Origin: Vandiemenella viatica
Taxonomy: Eukaryota > Arthropoda > Insecta > Orthoptera > Morabidae
Assembly (NCBI GenBank): GCA_031002005.1
Contig: CM061918.1
Coordinates: 41,420,947-41,484,946, forward strand
Direction: 5' to 3'
Length of the DNA: 64,000 nt
The notes below the pieces were generated by a model. That model was given only the letters and a program-made list of their open reading frames with translations, had not been told where the DNA came from and did no database searches. Every line of letters begins with the position of its first letter. Positions within the stretch are counted from its first letter, which is position 1. A program made the position numbers and the translations under genes. Shown here piece after piece: positions 20,215-30,963 of this stretch.

Positions 20215-20500
20215 TTTGACACGTCCATGCCAGGCTTAGTCCACAACCCGAAGGTTGGATGGATCTTCCCGAAGGAGGCATATTAAGCCATTGCGTCAGA
20301 GATAGAACCGGTCAGTTTCTTTCCTCTTGAACCTACAGTTTAATGTGGAATCCGAACCACGTAACGTCCTGGTGTAGCTCGTATGATCAAACACAACTTT
20401 TAAAAATTCTGTCTTCACCGGGACTTGAACCCGGTACCGGATCTCAAACTTTTGAAATCAAGTGACATGACTACCGAGCTACCAGTTATCAGAGGTATGG
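20215..20500 (-). repeat. Second tRNA-headed SINE family, copy 2
   Basis: 'aacccgaaggttggatggatc', 'cagtttaatgtggaatccgaaccacg' (in parts), then a reverse B box in 'gggacttgaacccggtacc' and a tRNA-like 3' part 'gactaccgagctaccag'. In the SINE sense the A box is CGGTAGTC-like at the right. No other content is seen to about 20950 beyond AT-rich spacer. Confidence 0.65.
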
Positions 20501-20956
20501 ACAGTGGAGAGGGGCGGGGGGTGGGGCAGAGTTAGATAGATGACAAAAAGGATATTAGAGCAAATTTCGAGGCCTAACCCTTCTCGATCATCTGAGAAAT
20601 GGAATATAAGGCAGGGAACGAATGCACGTACAGGACCAGTCGTTGGAGACTAAAAACAGGTGGGTGAAAAATTAAAGTTTACCTAAAAAAATCAATAAAC
20701 AGTAATTTTATAAATAGAGTTCAGTATTCGATTTGCTAAATGATCTCGTGTAGTATATGATTAAAATATTAATAACTAAATAAAGGCATTCGGAAAGAAG
20801 TTGGTCAAACAGCATCACTGCAGAATTCCATTGTTTCGATATAAAATACTGCTTCGTTCACTTTACTATCGTATCCGTAATGCTGACTTCCCGTGTTGGC
20901 CTTTGTTAAATGGTTTAATTTCCAGAAATATTACTGGTTATTTATTTATTTTGCTT

Positions 20957-21163
20957 ATTGCTTTACGCCTCGTCGACGGCGATGTCACTAGAGGCGGAAG
21001 AGCACTGGGGGCAAGGAACGGGAAGGATTTCGGCCACGGCCTCTTTTAAAGAAATCATCCCGGCATTCACCTCGAGTGATTTGGGGAAAGCATGCAAAAC
21101 GCAAATCTGGATGACCGGATGGGGACTGGAACCGAATGCGAGGCGAGAGCGTTAGCATTCTGG
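20957..21163 (-). repeat. Main tRNA-headed SINE, copy 4
   Basis: Tail 'ttgctttacgcctcgtcgac', body 'gggggcaaggaacgggaagg', 'atcatcccggcattcacctc' and 'gtgatttggggaaagcatg', head 'gaatgcgaggcgagagcg'. The B-box segment is damaged by a deletion. Confidence 0.85.
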
Positions 21164-21768
21164 GAACGTTATTTAAAACAATTTTATTTAGTAAAGCAAC
21201 TGCAAAGAAATAAATTGCCAGAACAATGAAAGATAAGTTCGTATTATTTTAAATTAAGATGTTATTTATTAGTTGCTTTTTGTTTATTTATATTCAGTCG
21301 ATGTAGATATTTTCTTAGGGGCGTCAGTTAATTACGTGAGGTGTCTTTTTCTTAAATTTTGATCCTCTCCTCCTCCTTGGTGAGATTTCTATCGATTTCC
21401 TCCCCTTTTGGCGAGATATGGTGAGATTTTTCCAGAACCGTCTATCCTCCTATTTGAGCTTTCATAGTGTACGGAGGCCCCCTTATACTCTTTGTCTAAA
21501 GATAGCACTATTACATCGAAGTAAGAAATATGAACCAAATTACATAATCTTTCACGTTATGAGCGTTATTTAATAAAGATTGTATTTAGTTGCGAAAGAA
21601 TAAACTGCCAGAACAACCCATTATTTTTTGATGGTTTTAGAAGTTTTTTATGTTCGATGTTTTCGCTTTCTCTTTCTTTTTGAAAAAATTAATTGTCAGA
21701 ACTTCGTGTTCAACCCGCCATTTTTGACGGGCTCAGAAGCTAGCAAATAGATAAAAAATGCTAGTTAG
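21164..21768 (+). repeat. Dispersed AT-rich repeat ('aaataaattgccagaac'), region 1
   Basis: 'gcaaagaaataaattgccagaac' (in two parts), 'ttatttatattcagtcgatgtagat', 'catgagc/gttatgagcgttatttaata' and 'ccatttttgacgggctcag' recur, in the same order and with substitutions, at 51370-51660 and 52320-52400. A G-run MITE (21319-21483) is inserted in it. The class of element is unknown. Confidence 0.55.
21319..21483 (-). mobile_element. G-run MITE copy 4, internally deleted
   Basis: Starts GGGGCGTCAGTTAATTACG after TTA and ends ..GGAGGCCCCC before TTA. The body keeps two 'ggtgagat' blocks but most of the element is missing. The TTA duplication fits the TWA pattern of the other copies. Confidence 0.7.
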
Positions 21769-22245
21769 TTGATCAGTGTCGTATACCGGAATGCGCAAGT
21801 CGTGGTGTGTGAATTTCATATAGCAATGTCGAATATCTTATATCAACTAGCGCAAGAAAAACGATGTTGCCAAACTGAAATGTGCGTTGAACCAAAACAT
21901 TCCCGCCTTGCATCTATAAATCTTCTTTTTTTTTCCGCTGAGAGCTTTGACAGTTGACAACCGAGCAGAATGCGAGCAATGTGAAATACCACGCCTTTGT
22001 TGCTGTCAATATGAACAGCCAATCAGTGATGCGCATTGACACGTCAGCGCGGCTGCTCACGCCGTACCACACACTGCGCGGCAGGAAATAGTGCCATGAA
22101 AATACTGATGCTATCACAGCGTTGTGGAGACAAATCTAAAAAAGTATTACAAGGTACTTGGTGAAACTTCTTTTATTTCAGTTTATCTCGGCGTAGTTAT
22201 GTTTTAATGTAAGAAGTTTCGTTGTGAGCTAAAATGAATATCGCA
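21769..22245. other. No gene supported
   Basis: Contains a CpG-rich patch at 22015-22095. I recognise no product in the frames. Confidence 0.35.
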
Positions 22246-22249
22246 TTTG

Positions 22250-22445
22250 TGAGGACGTGGGTTCGAATCCCCGTCCGGGCATCCAGGTTTGGGTTTTCCA
22301 TGGTTTCCCCAAATCACTCCAGGCGAATGCCGGGATGCTTCCTTCAAAAAGGCCATGGCCGAATTCCTTCCCGTTCCTTGTTCCCAGTCCCATCCCGCCT
22401 CTAATGACCTTTGCCGTCGACGAGGCGTAAAGAATAAGAAGAAGA
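22250..22445 (+). repeat. Main tRNA-headed SINE, copy 5 (5'-truncated, best-preserved body)
   Basis: B box GGTTCGAATCC (in 'gtgggttcgaatccccg') is followed by the complete body to 'gccgtcgacgaggcgtaaag' and an A/G-rich tail 'aataagaagaagaaggaaaaaaa'. The A-box head is missing. Together with the minus-strand copies this defines the family's 3' end. Confidence 0.9.
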
Positions 22446-22803
22446 AGGAAAAAAAAAATAAAGAATAGGGATGTTTATTTGATTAAAATTAGAGAAATAA
22501 TATAATACAGTATTTGAGATCTTAAACCTCGTCATCTATATCAACGATCATTTGACACAGAGATACAACTCATTTCTCCATTATTTATACATATCGTTAG
22601 ATAAATGGACTACATTCAGATCAGTAAGCCTAATGAATACGGACGTAGTTAGCTTACGATCAACGACATTTTGAAGCACTAAACTCGATACTGACCCAAA
22701 GATTTTGTGAGCTATTATTTTTTTCAGAGATTAAAAGCTTATCTCTACTTTTTGGGGTTCAATCTCAATCTCGACCATATCGTATACTGGTCTCAAGCAA
22801 TTA

Positions 22804-23690
22804 CGAGGTGTGTGAGAAAAGTAATGAGACTGATTTTTTACTTACCAAAGTTTTTATTTTTTTCAAACAACAATATTATCCCCTTCAAAGCAGTTTCTTT
22901 GCACAGCTAAACACCGGCGGATTCGTTGTTTCCACTCTTGGTATCAGCGCTGGAAAGCTTCAGCTGATAAGGCTATTAACTGGTCGGTCACAGTCGTTTG
23001 AATGTTCTCCAGAGTTTCGAAATGACGTCCTTTTAAGACATGTTTCATTTGTGGGAAAAGGAAAAAGTCACAGGGACTTAAATCAGGCGAATAGCGAGGT
23101 TGAGGAACAACAGGAATGCGCTTTTAGGTAAAAAATTCACTGATGGAAAAAGTCGTGTGACACAGGGCATTGTCATGATGAACCATCCACTTGTCTGCAA
23201 TGTCTGGTCTCACACGAATCACTCTTTTACGATGAAAGGGTTTAAATTTAACTGTTCACTCATCATCCTTATTGTTAATCGACGGTCTGATCGACCCTGA
23301 ACGAGGTTGATCTTCAATCTGTTCTCGGCCTTCCAAAAATGATTTGTGCCAGCGGAAAAAATGTGCTCTTGATAAACAATGTTCCCCATAGGCCTGTTTC
23401 AGCTTTTCAAAGGACACACTCGCGGATTCCCCAAGTTTAACACAAAACTTGATTGCCCAACTTTGCTCTAAATTCCGATGCTCCATTTTCGTAACACACA
23501 ACAAAAACACAACTTCACTGATGGCTCTGTCAAAAATAATGTGTTGGCTGAACGGAGTTGAAACTTGGACTGAGCATGTGTGCATAAATGGAATAAGCTG
23601 GAACTTCAAATTTGCAAATGTTATTTGTTTCTTTGACTGTAAACCGAATATCCTATTAAAAATGTTATAATATTAGGGTCTATATGCTGG
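22804..23690 (-). mobile_element. Mariner (DD34D-type), internally deleted, one end lost
   Basis: The left border CGAGGTGTGTGAGAAAAGTA lies next to TA (22802-22803). The matching inverted repeat is not found near 23690, so the 5' (minus-sense) end is truncated. It carries a broken transposase, described separately. Confidence 0.75.
22877..23609 (-). pseudogene. Mariner transposase, missing the first catalytic part
   Basis: Minus strand. The N-terminal helix-turn-helix region reads 'HRNLEQSWAIKFCVKLGES' and 'QAYGEHCLSRAHFFRWHKSF', followed by 'EGREQIEDQPRSG'. It then jumps to 'ADKWMVHHDNALCHT' (second catalytic D) and 'YSPDLSPCDFFLFP' (third D). These two aspartates are 34 residues apart, which is the mariner signature. 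The region with the first D is deleted. A stop lies just after 'SEFFT', and the C-terminus degrades after 'ENIQTTVTDQLIAL'. It is inactive. Confidence 0.88.
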
Positions 23691-23839
23691 GGTGGGGCGG
23701 TTGATTCTCTACTGTTTCTGACAATTGCAACACCAATAAGGAGGGATGTGATTACAATTAAACTTATTACAGTGATTAGAGTCCTGAAAATACCGAAATT
23801 ACAGAACTGTACATGCAATCTGACCGTGAGAATTCAATA

Positions 23840-24715
23840 CGGTGTGAAGTCGTCAAATGGTGCGACAGACCTCTAGAAGTCTTGGCATAGAATCAAACAG
23901 AGTCTGGATGTGCTGCTGGGGAACACACTGTCACGTGATTTGTTGGCGGGTCCACGATGCATCGACAGTGATTGCAGGATTACCAGAAAGAAAGAGTTGC
24001 CGACCGACCATATCCCAGACATTCCAGGCGAACATGCAGGTCAAAGAAGCAGAGGTACCCGTCGTTCTTCGAAGAAGGTTTGCAAATTCCTCACCACATG
24101 TGGCCGGGCATAGCCGAGATGAAATATGGAGCTGCGTGCAAGAGAGGCAGTGCTTCGGGTTCTAAAACCTTTTGATGTGGCGGCTGCTGTTCAGATTATC
24201 CTCAAAACATAAGAGGTGAGATTTCATGTTCTAGCCGATAGCATCACACTTGGAGTTTGTCCGCTATGCTGCTCACCAATGCAGTCTGCCCAATTGCTTT
24301 CACCACGGTAGCGTCTAACACATACTCTACTGTCACTGTAGGAAAAGTTGAAGCGGGGCTCGTCCGGAGACACCACATCTTACCGCTCAGCACGCTAGCG
24401 ACGGAGTTCACGTGCCCATTGCAGTCTGAGGCGTTGGTTTCTGGTCAATAGAAGACGACGCAATGGCATGTGTGCCACCAGTCCAGTCCTTAGTAGGCCA
24501 TGGAGGTAGAGACATCCACACTGGCTGCAGTGTTCCAGCGTCGACCCAACACTGTAGACGAAGCTGTTCTATCGGTTACGGCCACGCGTACAAGCTGGTG
24601 GTCATCGTGAACTGTGGTCACCCCTCTTCTATCCACTGGTTCCACACACGCATCACCGTCGTGGCACCGTGCCCGATACGACAAACCAGTTTCCTGGAGA
24701 CCAATCATTTTGCCA
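23840..24715 (-). pseudogene. Tc1-like transposase relic, heavily degraded
   Basis: The minus strand keeps scattered blocks in the right order. 'TTVHDDHQLVRVAVTDRTASS' (two parts) and 'RWNTAASVDVSTS' fit the second DNA-binding domain of an insect Tc1-type transposase. 'CNGHVNSVAS' and 'KMWC' approach the first catalytic D, which itself is not visible. 'EALPLLHAAPYFI' leads toward the second, and 'CSPAAHPDSV' near the end fits the tail. Many stops and frameshifts. Assigned by remembered motif order, not by an alignment. The ends of the element were not found. Confidence 0.6.
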
Positions 24716-24852
24716 CGTTCGAACTACCTCACATACTGATACTGCGCCCTTCGAGGCCGACGAAACATACCGCCAATTATTTTCAAGTTTTCACTTCGTT
24801 TGACAGCATTGCACCGACTGATCGAGAGTAACACTGACGTGTTCAATAACAC

Positions 24853-25268
24853 CAGGGGTAGCCAACCCGTGGGCCGCATGTATATTTTTCCGGCCCGTGA
24901 GATTCATCAGACTTTTACAAAATATATTTATTTTATAATCGCCAAAGAATTGAAAATCAGTGTATTAAAAAATACATTATTTGTGAATCCATATTTTCAA
25001 AATTTATTTCATGTATATATTTTTTAGTGTTATATATCTCTCTTTAAAATGTGTGTTTAGTGTCACTATTATTATATTATCTATGTTTACATGTAAGAAT
25101 AATAGTAAACACAATAATAATAACTCATTATGTTTCAATTCTTCACTGCAAAAAAATGTCTCTAGTGGATCTAAATCTAATATGGGGATATATGATTTTA
25201 CATGCGGAACGCTGAGTTATGATGCATTTCCAAAGTGGCCCGCAAGATCATTTGGGTTGGCCACCCTG
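24853..25268. mobile_element. Non-autonomous hAT element 2
   Basis: Opens CAGGGGTAGCCAACCCGTGG and closes ..TTTGGGTTGGCCACCCTG. The interior shares 'ttcatcagac', 'acatgtaagaataatagtaaacaca' and 'ctcattatgtttcaat' with 14573-14900, so it is the same family. The flanking 8-mers (aataacac / ggttacac) match only in part, so the duplication is decayed. Confidence 0.88.
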
Positions 25269-25451
25269 GGTTACACAAAAGAGGGCACTGCTGGGGTTAC
25301 AAGCGCGCCATCTCACTGCAGTCTTAATCACTTCTTATGGTTCCACTGTTCTATGCCTACTCTGGCTTTGGAGTGATTCAGACTATTCGTTCTGAGTGTA
25401 TATAAAAAAATAAAAAATGCATACGGCAGGAAGCATCAATTTTTACTGAGA

Positions 25452-25577
25452 ACGGCGTGAAGATATTCCCCTCTATCCTTTCGTAAAACAACACGAATAA
25501 TTGCACAAAATGCTCGTGTTTAGTCTTGTCTTTGATTGAGGGGAAAGTGTGGTTAGTGTGGAATATCTTCACGGCGT
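25452..25577. repeat. Inverted repeat, 18-bp arms
   Basis: Arms 25452-25469 (ACGGCGTGAAGATATTCC) and 25560-25577 (GGAATATCTTCACGGCGT) pair with one mismatch across a 90-base loop. 25270-25700 holds nothing else recognisable. Confidence 0.7.
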
Positions 25578-25704
25578 CCAAAGACGAAACTGTACCTACA
25601 ACAGCATATACGACTACTGGTGTATAAGGTGCGTTGAAGGTGTGTTGAATAATACTCTTGTAAGGTCTCTATTGTTGTTGCGATAAATTTTATAATCACT
25701 TTTT

Positions 25705-25930
25705 TTTTTTTTAATTGTATTTACGTCTCTCAACAGCGAGGTCTTTAGAGACGGGAAAGGATGGGGGGCAAGGATGGGGGCAAGGAATGGGAAGGAATTC
25801 GGCCATGGCCTTTTGAAGGAAGCATCCCGGCATTTGCCTGGAGTGATTTGGGAAACCATGGAAAACCCAAATCTGGATGCCCGGACGGGGATCGAACCGC
25901 CGTCCTCCCGAATGCGAGGCGAGAATTTAT
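25705..25930 (-). repeat. Main tRNA-headed SINE, copy 6
   Basis: T-run tail at 25700-25712, then 'gacgggaaaggatgggggg', 'ggaaggaattcggccatggc', 'ggaagcatcccggcatttgc' and 'gatttgggaaaccatgg', then the B box in reverse ('gatcgaaccgcc', slightly damaged). A subfamily with 'ctttagagacgggaaagg', shared with the copy at 29361. Confidence 0.88.
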
Positions 25931-26309
25931 AATCACACTGCAGATATCTAGTGACTCGCCAACGATAAACAACGCCAAATTATGCTTTAGTTACACACAA
26001 TCGCTTAAAGATAGAAGAAAGCTGAGAAACCTTCTCAAAATATATGAGTTTAGTATGACATGGACAGATAATATCAAGAAGTACGTATCGCTGGAGATGT
26101 GGTACTGTGGACGAATTGCAAAAAATTCGTTAAACAGATAAAATGTCAAACAGGGGCGTACTCAAAAAGATGGTTGAGAAACTAATTGTCAAAGACGTTG
26201 CAGAAAAGAAGATATTAAGGGACAGATGACAAATTAACACTGTGATATCCTCAATTTCTGAATCATTTAACTTAGAAATATATATCTCCTACAACCCCAA
26301 ACATGTTTA
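25931..26309. other. No feature recognised
   Basis: AT-rich, with no gene or repeat boundary seen. Confidence 0.35.
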
Positions 26310-26505
26310 AACATAAAATCACCTTCACCTCTGACACAGCTTGCTGTGTAGTTTGAAGTACTTCAGAACACTTCTCTGGTTCGGATTCCAGGTTAAACTG
26401 TAGGTCACCTTTACTCGGCCGGATTACCGCGTTAGGTGACCTGGCCGTCCTACCTCTGATACGAGCCTTAGTATGTCTCCTTCAGGAGAATTCAACCAAT
26501 CTCGG
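26310..26505 (+). repeat. Second tRNA-headed SINE family, copy 3 (body, inverted)
   Basis: In reverse complement it reads 'ggttgaattctcctgaagg', 'acagtttaacctggaatcc' and 'cagcaagctgtgtcagagg', the same blocks as at 14480-15118. The tRNA head with its B box is missing. Confidence 0.55.
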
Positions 26506-27688
26506 GTTTGAAATACGCTTAGCTTAACATTCCGAGTCAATATAAAAATCATAGCTGTTAATCCGTTAAATCTTAAAATGTTTGGATTTTTCTTCTTCCA
26601 CGATCTATACGAAGTTTTTAGGAAAGAACCATTAAAAAAATCCTAAGCTACCAATCCAAAAATTCTTTCATAATTTACAGTAATACGTAGTCTCTTAATC
26701 GGAAAATTGATACCTAGAATTTATCTACCTAGAGTTTATGGTATTTGCAATACATTTAGATTTCTAATTTTTAATAAATTTGATTTTCAACAGATATTTT
26801 TTTTCCTACAAAATACATCAGTCGATAGATAATTACATGAATCTAATAACAAAGAAGTTGTGAAAATACTTGTCTGAAATATTCCAATTTTTTTGTTTAA
26901 ATGTCCGCTACACTCTACAGTTTTTTCCATTCAGTCATTTCTTTTTTATATTGCATATGCCATTCAAAAGGAAAATGATTAACGAATTCGACTTAAAAAA
27001 TACTTTTAAAAATGTTATTACCAAATAATTTTAAAGAATTCAATTTAATACACATCCTGTGCACGAAACCCAGAGTAACTCCCAATTCGAATCACATATT
27101 GTATACGAGTATCTCTGGTGAAAGACCATTGGTTCTTCTACTCTAACTAGCACTTCCTGTTCCACGTACAACTCTTTTTATCATTTTTATTTTGTTCAGG
27201 TCTTAACCAACACATTTCAAAACTTTCAGCAAGATAAACATCATTCAACTCAAAGAAATGATTTCTTCCACCCTATAAACCAGATTTATATTTCTCTCCT
27301 CACCTGTATCATATTTGTTTCTATATTAATCAGAAGACGGTCTCAGCATAACAGACTGATGCTATTGCTGTCACGTAATATTAAAACTCTTTCACAGTGC
27401 ACTTTGGCCGTAAATTGCCAAATAATCCACAAGGGCTTTACGTCTCCTGGTCACATATTCACCGAGGCCGTTACGGAGATTAAAGAGAGTAATGGCCACC
27501 GCCCGTACCGCGAATTTACATTTTTATTAATCTCTTCGCGCTATTAAAAACTGCCGCGAGAGTCACGATAAGAAATCCCGAACCAGCGGGGGTAGTGTGT
27601 TCATCATCTCCCAGATTAGGCTAACTTCATTACTGAGGGCCGTGAATGAAGTTAAAAGTTTGGGATCTCTTATATATATATATATATA
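26506..27688. other. AT-rich, no gene seen
   Basis: Long AT-rich stretch. It ends in a (TA)n run (27670-27688) at the mariner border. Confidence 0.4.
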
Positions 27689-28259
27689 GGGTGTTACAAA
27701 AAGGTACGGCCAAACTTTCAGGAAACATTCCTCACACACAAACAAAGAAAATATGTTATGTGGACATGTGTCCGGAAACGCTTACTTTCCATGTTAGAGC
27801 TCATTTTAGTTTCGTTCCCATGGCCCCCACGCTCTCCTGACCTCAACCCTCTTGACTTCCATTTATGGGGGCATTTGAAAGCCCTTGTCTGCGCAATCCC
27901 GGTACCAAATGTAGAGACTCTTCGTGCTCGTATTGTGGACGGCTGTGATACAATACGCCATTCTCCAGGGCTGCATCAGCGCATCAGGGATTCCATGCGA
28001 CGGAGGGTGGATGCATGTATCCTCGCCAACGGAGGACATTTTGAACATTTCCTGTAACAAAGTGTTTGAAGTCACGCTGGTACGTCCTGTTGCTGTGTGT
28101 TTCCATTCCATGTTTAATGTGATTTGAAGAGAAGTAATAAAATGAGCTCTAACATGGAAAGTAAGCATTTCCGGACACATGTCCACATAACATATTTTCT
28201 TTGTTTGTGTGTGAGGAATGTTTCCTGAAAGTTTGACCGTACCTTTTTGTAACACCCTG
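27689..28259 (+). mobile_element. Short mariner-type element with long inverted repeats, copy 2
   Basis: Opens GGGTGTTACAAAAAGG (the expected leading CA is lost in a TA run) and closes ..CCTTTTTGTAACACCCTG before TA. Arms 27689-27806 and 28142-28259 are about 115 bp and nearly identical by eye, far longer than in most mariners. Same family as 9644-10076 but keeping more of the transposase. Confidence 0.9.
27806..28057 (+). pseudogene. Mariner transposase, C-terminal quarter
   Basis: Starts at 'VSFPWPPRSPDLNPLDFHLWG', which holds the third catalytic aspartate. It goes on 'HLKALVCAIPVPNVETLRAR' and 'IVDGCDTIRHSPGLHQRIRD', and ends 'ANGGHFEHFL'. It belongs to the same broad group as the 33 kb mariner (tail 'GQHFQHLL'), but is a different family. 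The reading frame runs back into the inverted repeat, so no real start exists. Confidence 0.85.
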
Positions 28260-28429
28260 TATATACTTTGATCTGCGCCAGTAACGCCATTCACCAGACG
28301 GCGGTCGCTGTGTACACATCTGACTCCGCCTGGTGTCTCACTTCTTACTTCCGCACGAATAAGGCTGTTGTCGAAATATTGCTCTTTTTACACACTTTAT
28401 ATACTTGTATGTATGAATGTAGCGGAATT

Positions 28430-28885
28430 TTACAACTCCATTTTGACCCACTTCTAGATGTCCGAGCTGTTTGAAATTTCGCACACATATTAAGAACCGG
28501 TGACAATATAGTAATTTCATAGCAATGTCCGGCTATTCACATTACTTTGACAGTAACAGCAGAAAAATGGTTGAATGTCGTGGAATTTTACAATTTAATT
28601 CTAACCCAATTCCAGATGTCCGAATTGTTTGAAATTTTGCTGATGTATTGGTAACTAATTACAATACAATAATTTCAAATTCTCAATACTTGACAGTAAC
28701 CACAGAAAATTTTTGCGCACGTTTTAAGAACCGTTGACAATACAGTAGTCTCTTAGCAACGTCCTGCTGTTCTCGTTACTGCGACGGTAACAATAGAAAA
28801 ATGGTTGCCATTGTAATGGAATCTTTCATTTCAGTGTTCACCCACTTCCTGACGTCCGAATCGTTTGAAATTTTTCACACTTATT
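28430..28885 (+). repeat. Tandem repeat of about 158 bp, three units, one shortened
   Basis: '(a/c)gtccga(g/a)(c/t)(t/c)gtttgaaattt' starts at about 28458, 28616 and 28852. 'gacaata(t/c)agtaatttcatagcaa' and 'gacagtaac(a/c)acagaaaaatgg' recur between them. The first step is 158 bp, and the later spacing shows a unit with a deletion. It reads like a Helitron-internal satellite, but I saw no ends. Confidence 0.65.
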
Positions 28886-28990
28886 AAAAAAGTGTGGGGT
28901 GCTCTCCATATAACTTTAGACTCTATCTTTACAGACAGCCAGCGACAAAAAAATATAAGACAACTGATATAGCACCCCATGCTTTTTTAC
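28886..28990. repeat. 105-bp foldback with 17-bp arms
   Basis: AAAAAGTGTGGGGTGCT at the left and AGCACCCCATGCTTTTT at the right pair with two mismatches. It sits at the edge of the tandem array. 28991-29360 is AT-rich with nothing else. Confidence 0.6.
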
Positions 28991-29360
28991 ATAAAAGTTA
29001 ATTTTGTAATCAGTTATTCAAAAAATTAATTTAACCTGATTGTGGGATATCCTATCGCTGTTAAACAAAATCTTTAAATTTAAAGATTATTTTTAACCTT
29101 TTAGATCACATTACTACGAAAGCGTGTTTCTAGTTTTTTAAATTACAATTTTTTTGTGTTTTTTTTTTGTGTGTGTTATAAATACATAATAACAATGAGC
29201 ACGAAAATGCTTTAAGGCAATAATAGGGAAATATGACCCAACACTTACCACAGATGAAGGCGGAAAAAAGAACAAACATAAGAAACGCGCAATATTTTGG
29301 CGTATAGCCTTAATCTTGCAGAAGTGAGACACCAGGCGGAGCCACACGTATACAAGACTT

Positions 29361-29608
29361 TTTTTTTTTAACTGCTTAACGTCTCCTATAATAACTACGT
29401 CTTTAGAGACGGGAAAGGATGGGGGGCAAGGAATGGGAAGGAATTCGGCCATGGCCTTTAGAAGGAAGCATCCCGGCATTTACCTGGAGTGATTTGGGGA
29501 AACCATGGAAAACCCAAATCTGGATGCCCGGACGGGGATTCGAACCACCGTCCTCCCGAATGCGAGGCCAGAACGCTAGCCGTTTCACCACCACGCTCGG
29601 TGTGTACA
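29361..29608 (-). repeat. Main tRNA-headed SINE, copy 7 (full length)
   Basis: The T-run at 29361-29369 is the A-tail. The B box in reverse is intact ('ggggattcgaaccaccg'), and the head reads 'cgagcgtggtggtgaaacgg' in the SINE sense. Same subfamily as copy 6 ('ctttagagacgggaaagg'). Confidence 0.9.
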
Positions 29609-29639
29609 AGACGACGGCCATGTGGTGCATTTTTATAAC

Positions 29640-29756
29640 GGCTCATATTTCTCCCTTCAAACTTAACAAAAATCGATAAATGAGGCACCAGTTTAAAGAT
29701 TAAGTTCTCCGCTTTGGTGACATCATTAATATTTTTTCGAAATTAAACCCGTAAAT
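29640..29756 (+). repeat. Monomer of the 49.2-kb repeat
   Basis: 'ggctcatatttctcccttc', 'acaaaaatcgataaatgagg' and 'ttctccgctttggtgacatc' match the 49215-49985 units. Confidence 0.65.
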
Positions 29757-29849
29757 GGCAAAATAATAAACAGTCCAGGTTTCGGGAATGCGATAGTTCG
29801 GAGTCAAGCTGTGGGCTTTATCGTATAGCTAGGTATTACGACATATCTG

Positions 29850-30770
29850 CTATGGATTCCATCCCACAGTGGAATAAGGCACGATGAACAGGTGGACATG
29901 TTGGCTAAGGGGGCGTCCATAAATTACGTGAGGTGAAATAGGGGGGGGGGGGTCCGGCGAAATCTCACCAAGGGGGGGGGTCTAAGGATATCTCACGTGA
30001 GCTTTTGGAATTTTTTTGGACTGTAGAGCTAAAAAAAAAAGTCTATGACATGAAAGTGGAATTTAGGGGGGGTATTTCCTCGAAAACTAGGGGTGTAACC
30101 CGGCTTTGGAAGGATGGGACTTAAGAAAAAGGTCTCCAAAAGTTGCAAGGGCAATTTGTAGGGTAGGTCCTCACGGACCAAATCTCACCAGAGGGTGGGG
30201 GTGGGGGGGGGTCGGGCCAGGTCTCACGAAGTCTCACCAGAGGGGGGGGGGGGGGAGCCTGAAACCCGGAAAAAGACCTCATGTAATTTATAGATGCCCC
30301 CTAAACAAGCTATATACACGTGGGACATAAAGAGGACACGAAACTTGTGGTCACAGACATGATTCCAAGCATCAAAGAAAGAGCAATGGACACTTGGCAA
30401 GAAGAGTGGAATAAATAAAAAACCATTAAATGCACCATAACCATGGTTTTACAAGTGGAACATCAGTAGACACCTTATTACCACTATTTCCAGAGCTCGT
30501 TTCCATCACGGGAATTTCCCAAGCCCCCTGCAACGGATAGGGATTAGAGAATCTCCTCTCTGTGATTGTCAAGATCAGGCTATTGGAGACATAAATCATA
30601 TAATATTATCATGCAAAAAAATTTAAACCTCATCAGGATAAAATGATAAGTGAACTAGCCAGAATGGGATTCCCCCTACCTGCAAATTTACTCTTACTTC
30701 TAACCAGCGATGTTGAAGGTGTATATACATGTATAATAGAGTATTTAAAAAATGGAGCTATTGAATTATG
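29850..30770 (+). pseudogene. LINE RNase H C-terminus and zinc-knuckle-like tail, interrupted
   Basis: 29850-29908 reads WIPSHSGIRHDEQVDMLAK, the closing motif of RNase H (W.psH.g...Ne.vD.lAk). After the MITE, the frame continues QAIYTWDIK. Further on, with frame changes, comes 'KPLQRIGIRESPLCDCQDQ' and 'DINHIILSC', the post-RNase-H cysteine segment. Stops at several points make it dead independently of the MITE. Confidence 0.82.
29909..30301 (+). mobile_element. G-run MITE copy 5, inside a LINE
   Basis: Opens GGGGGCGTCCATAAATTACG and closes ..ATGTAATTTATAGATGCCCCC, with a perfect TAA duplication (29906-29908, 30302-30304). Contains six G-runs, two of them over ten long, spaced by 'aaatctcacca' and 'tctcacg' motifs, and the 'ctgtagagctaaaaaaaaaa' core. 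393 bp. This copy gives the cleanest view of the family because the interrupted LINE defines both borders. Confidence 0.93.
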
Positions 30771-30963
30771 AATTTTAAAGGTCTGAAACTGTTGCATATC
30801 TGAAGATTCTTAAGAATTTTAATTGTATATTAAATGTATCTCTACATCTAGACATCGGTACTTTTGTCAAATTTATTTTACAATCTATGTATATTGTAAT
30901 TAATGTGTATAATACATAAGATGGCTGTATCGTCTCTGTTACCGAAAGCCAATAAAAGAAAAC

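Larger units (their letters stand above)
29757..30963 (+). mobile_element. RNase-H-bearing LINE 3' end, split by a G-run MITE
   Basis: Coding up to 29908 gives the end of an RNase H domain. The MITE occupies 29909-30301, and coding resumes after the TAA. The C-terminal Cys/His segment is at about 30500-30625, and the 3' end 'ggctgtatcgtctctgttac' .. 'gccaataaaagaaaa' lies at 30922-30963. It is the same LINE type as 4182-5140. Confidence 0.8.
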
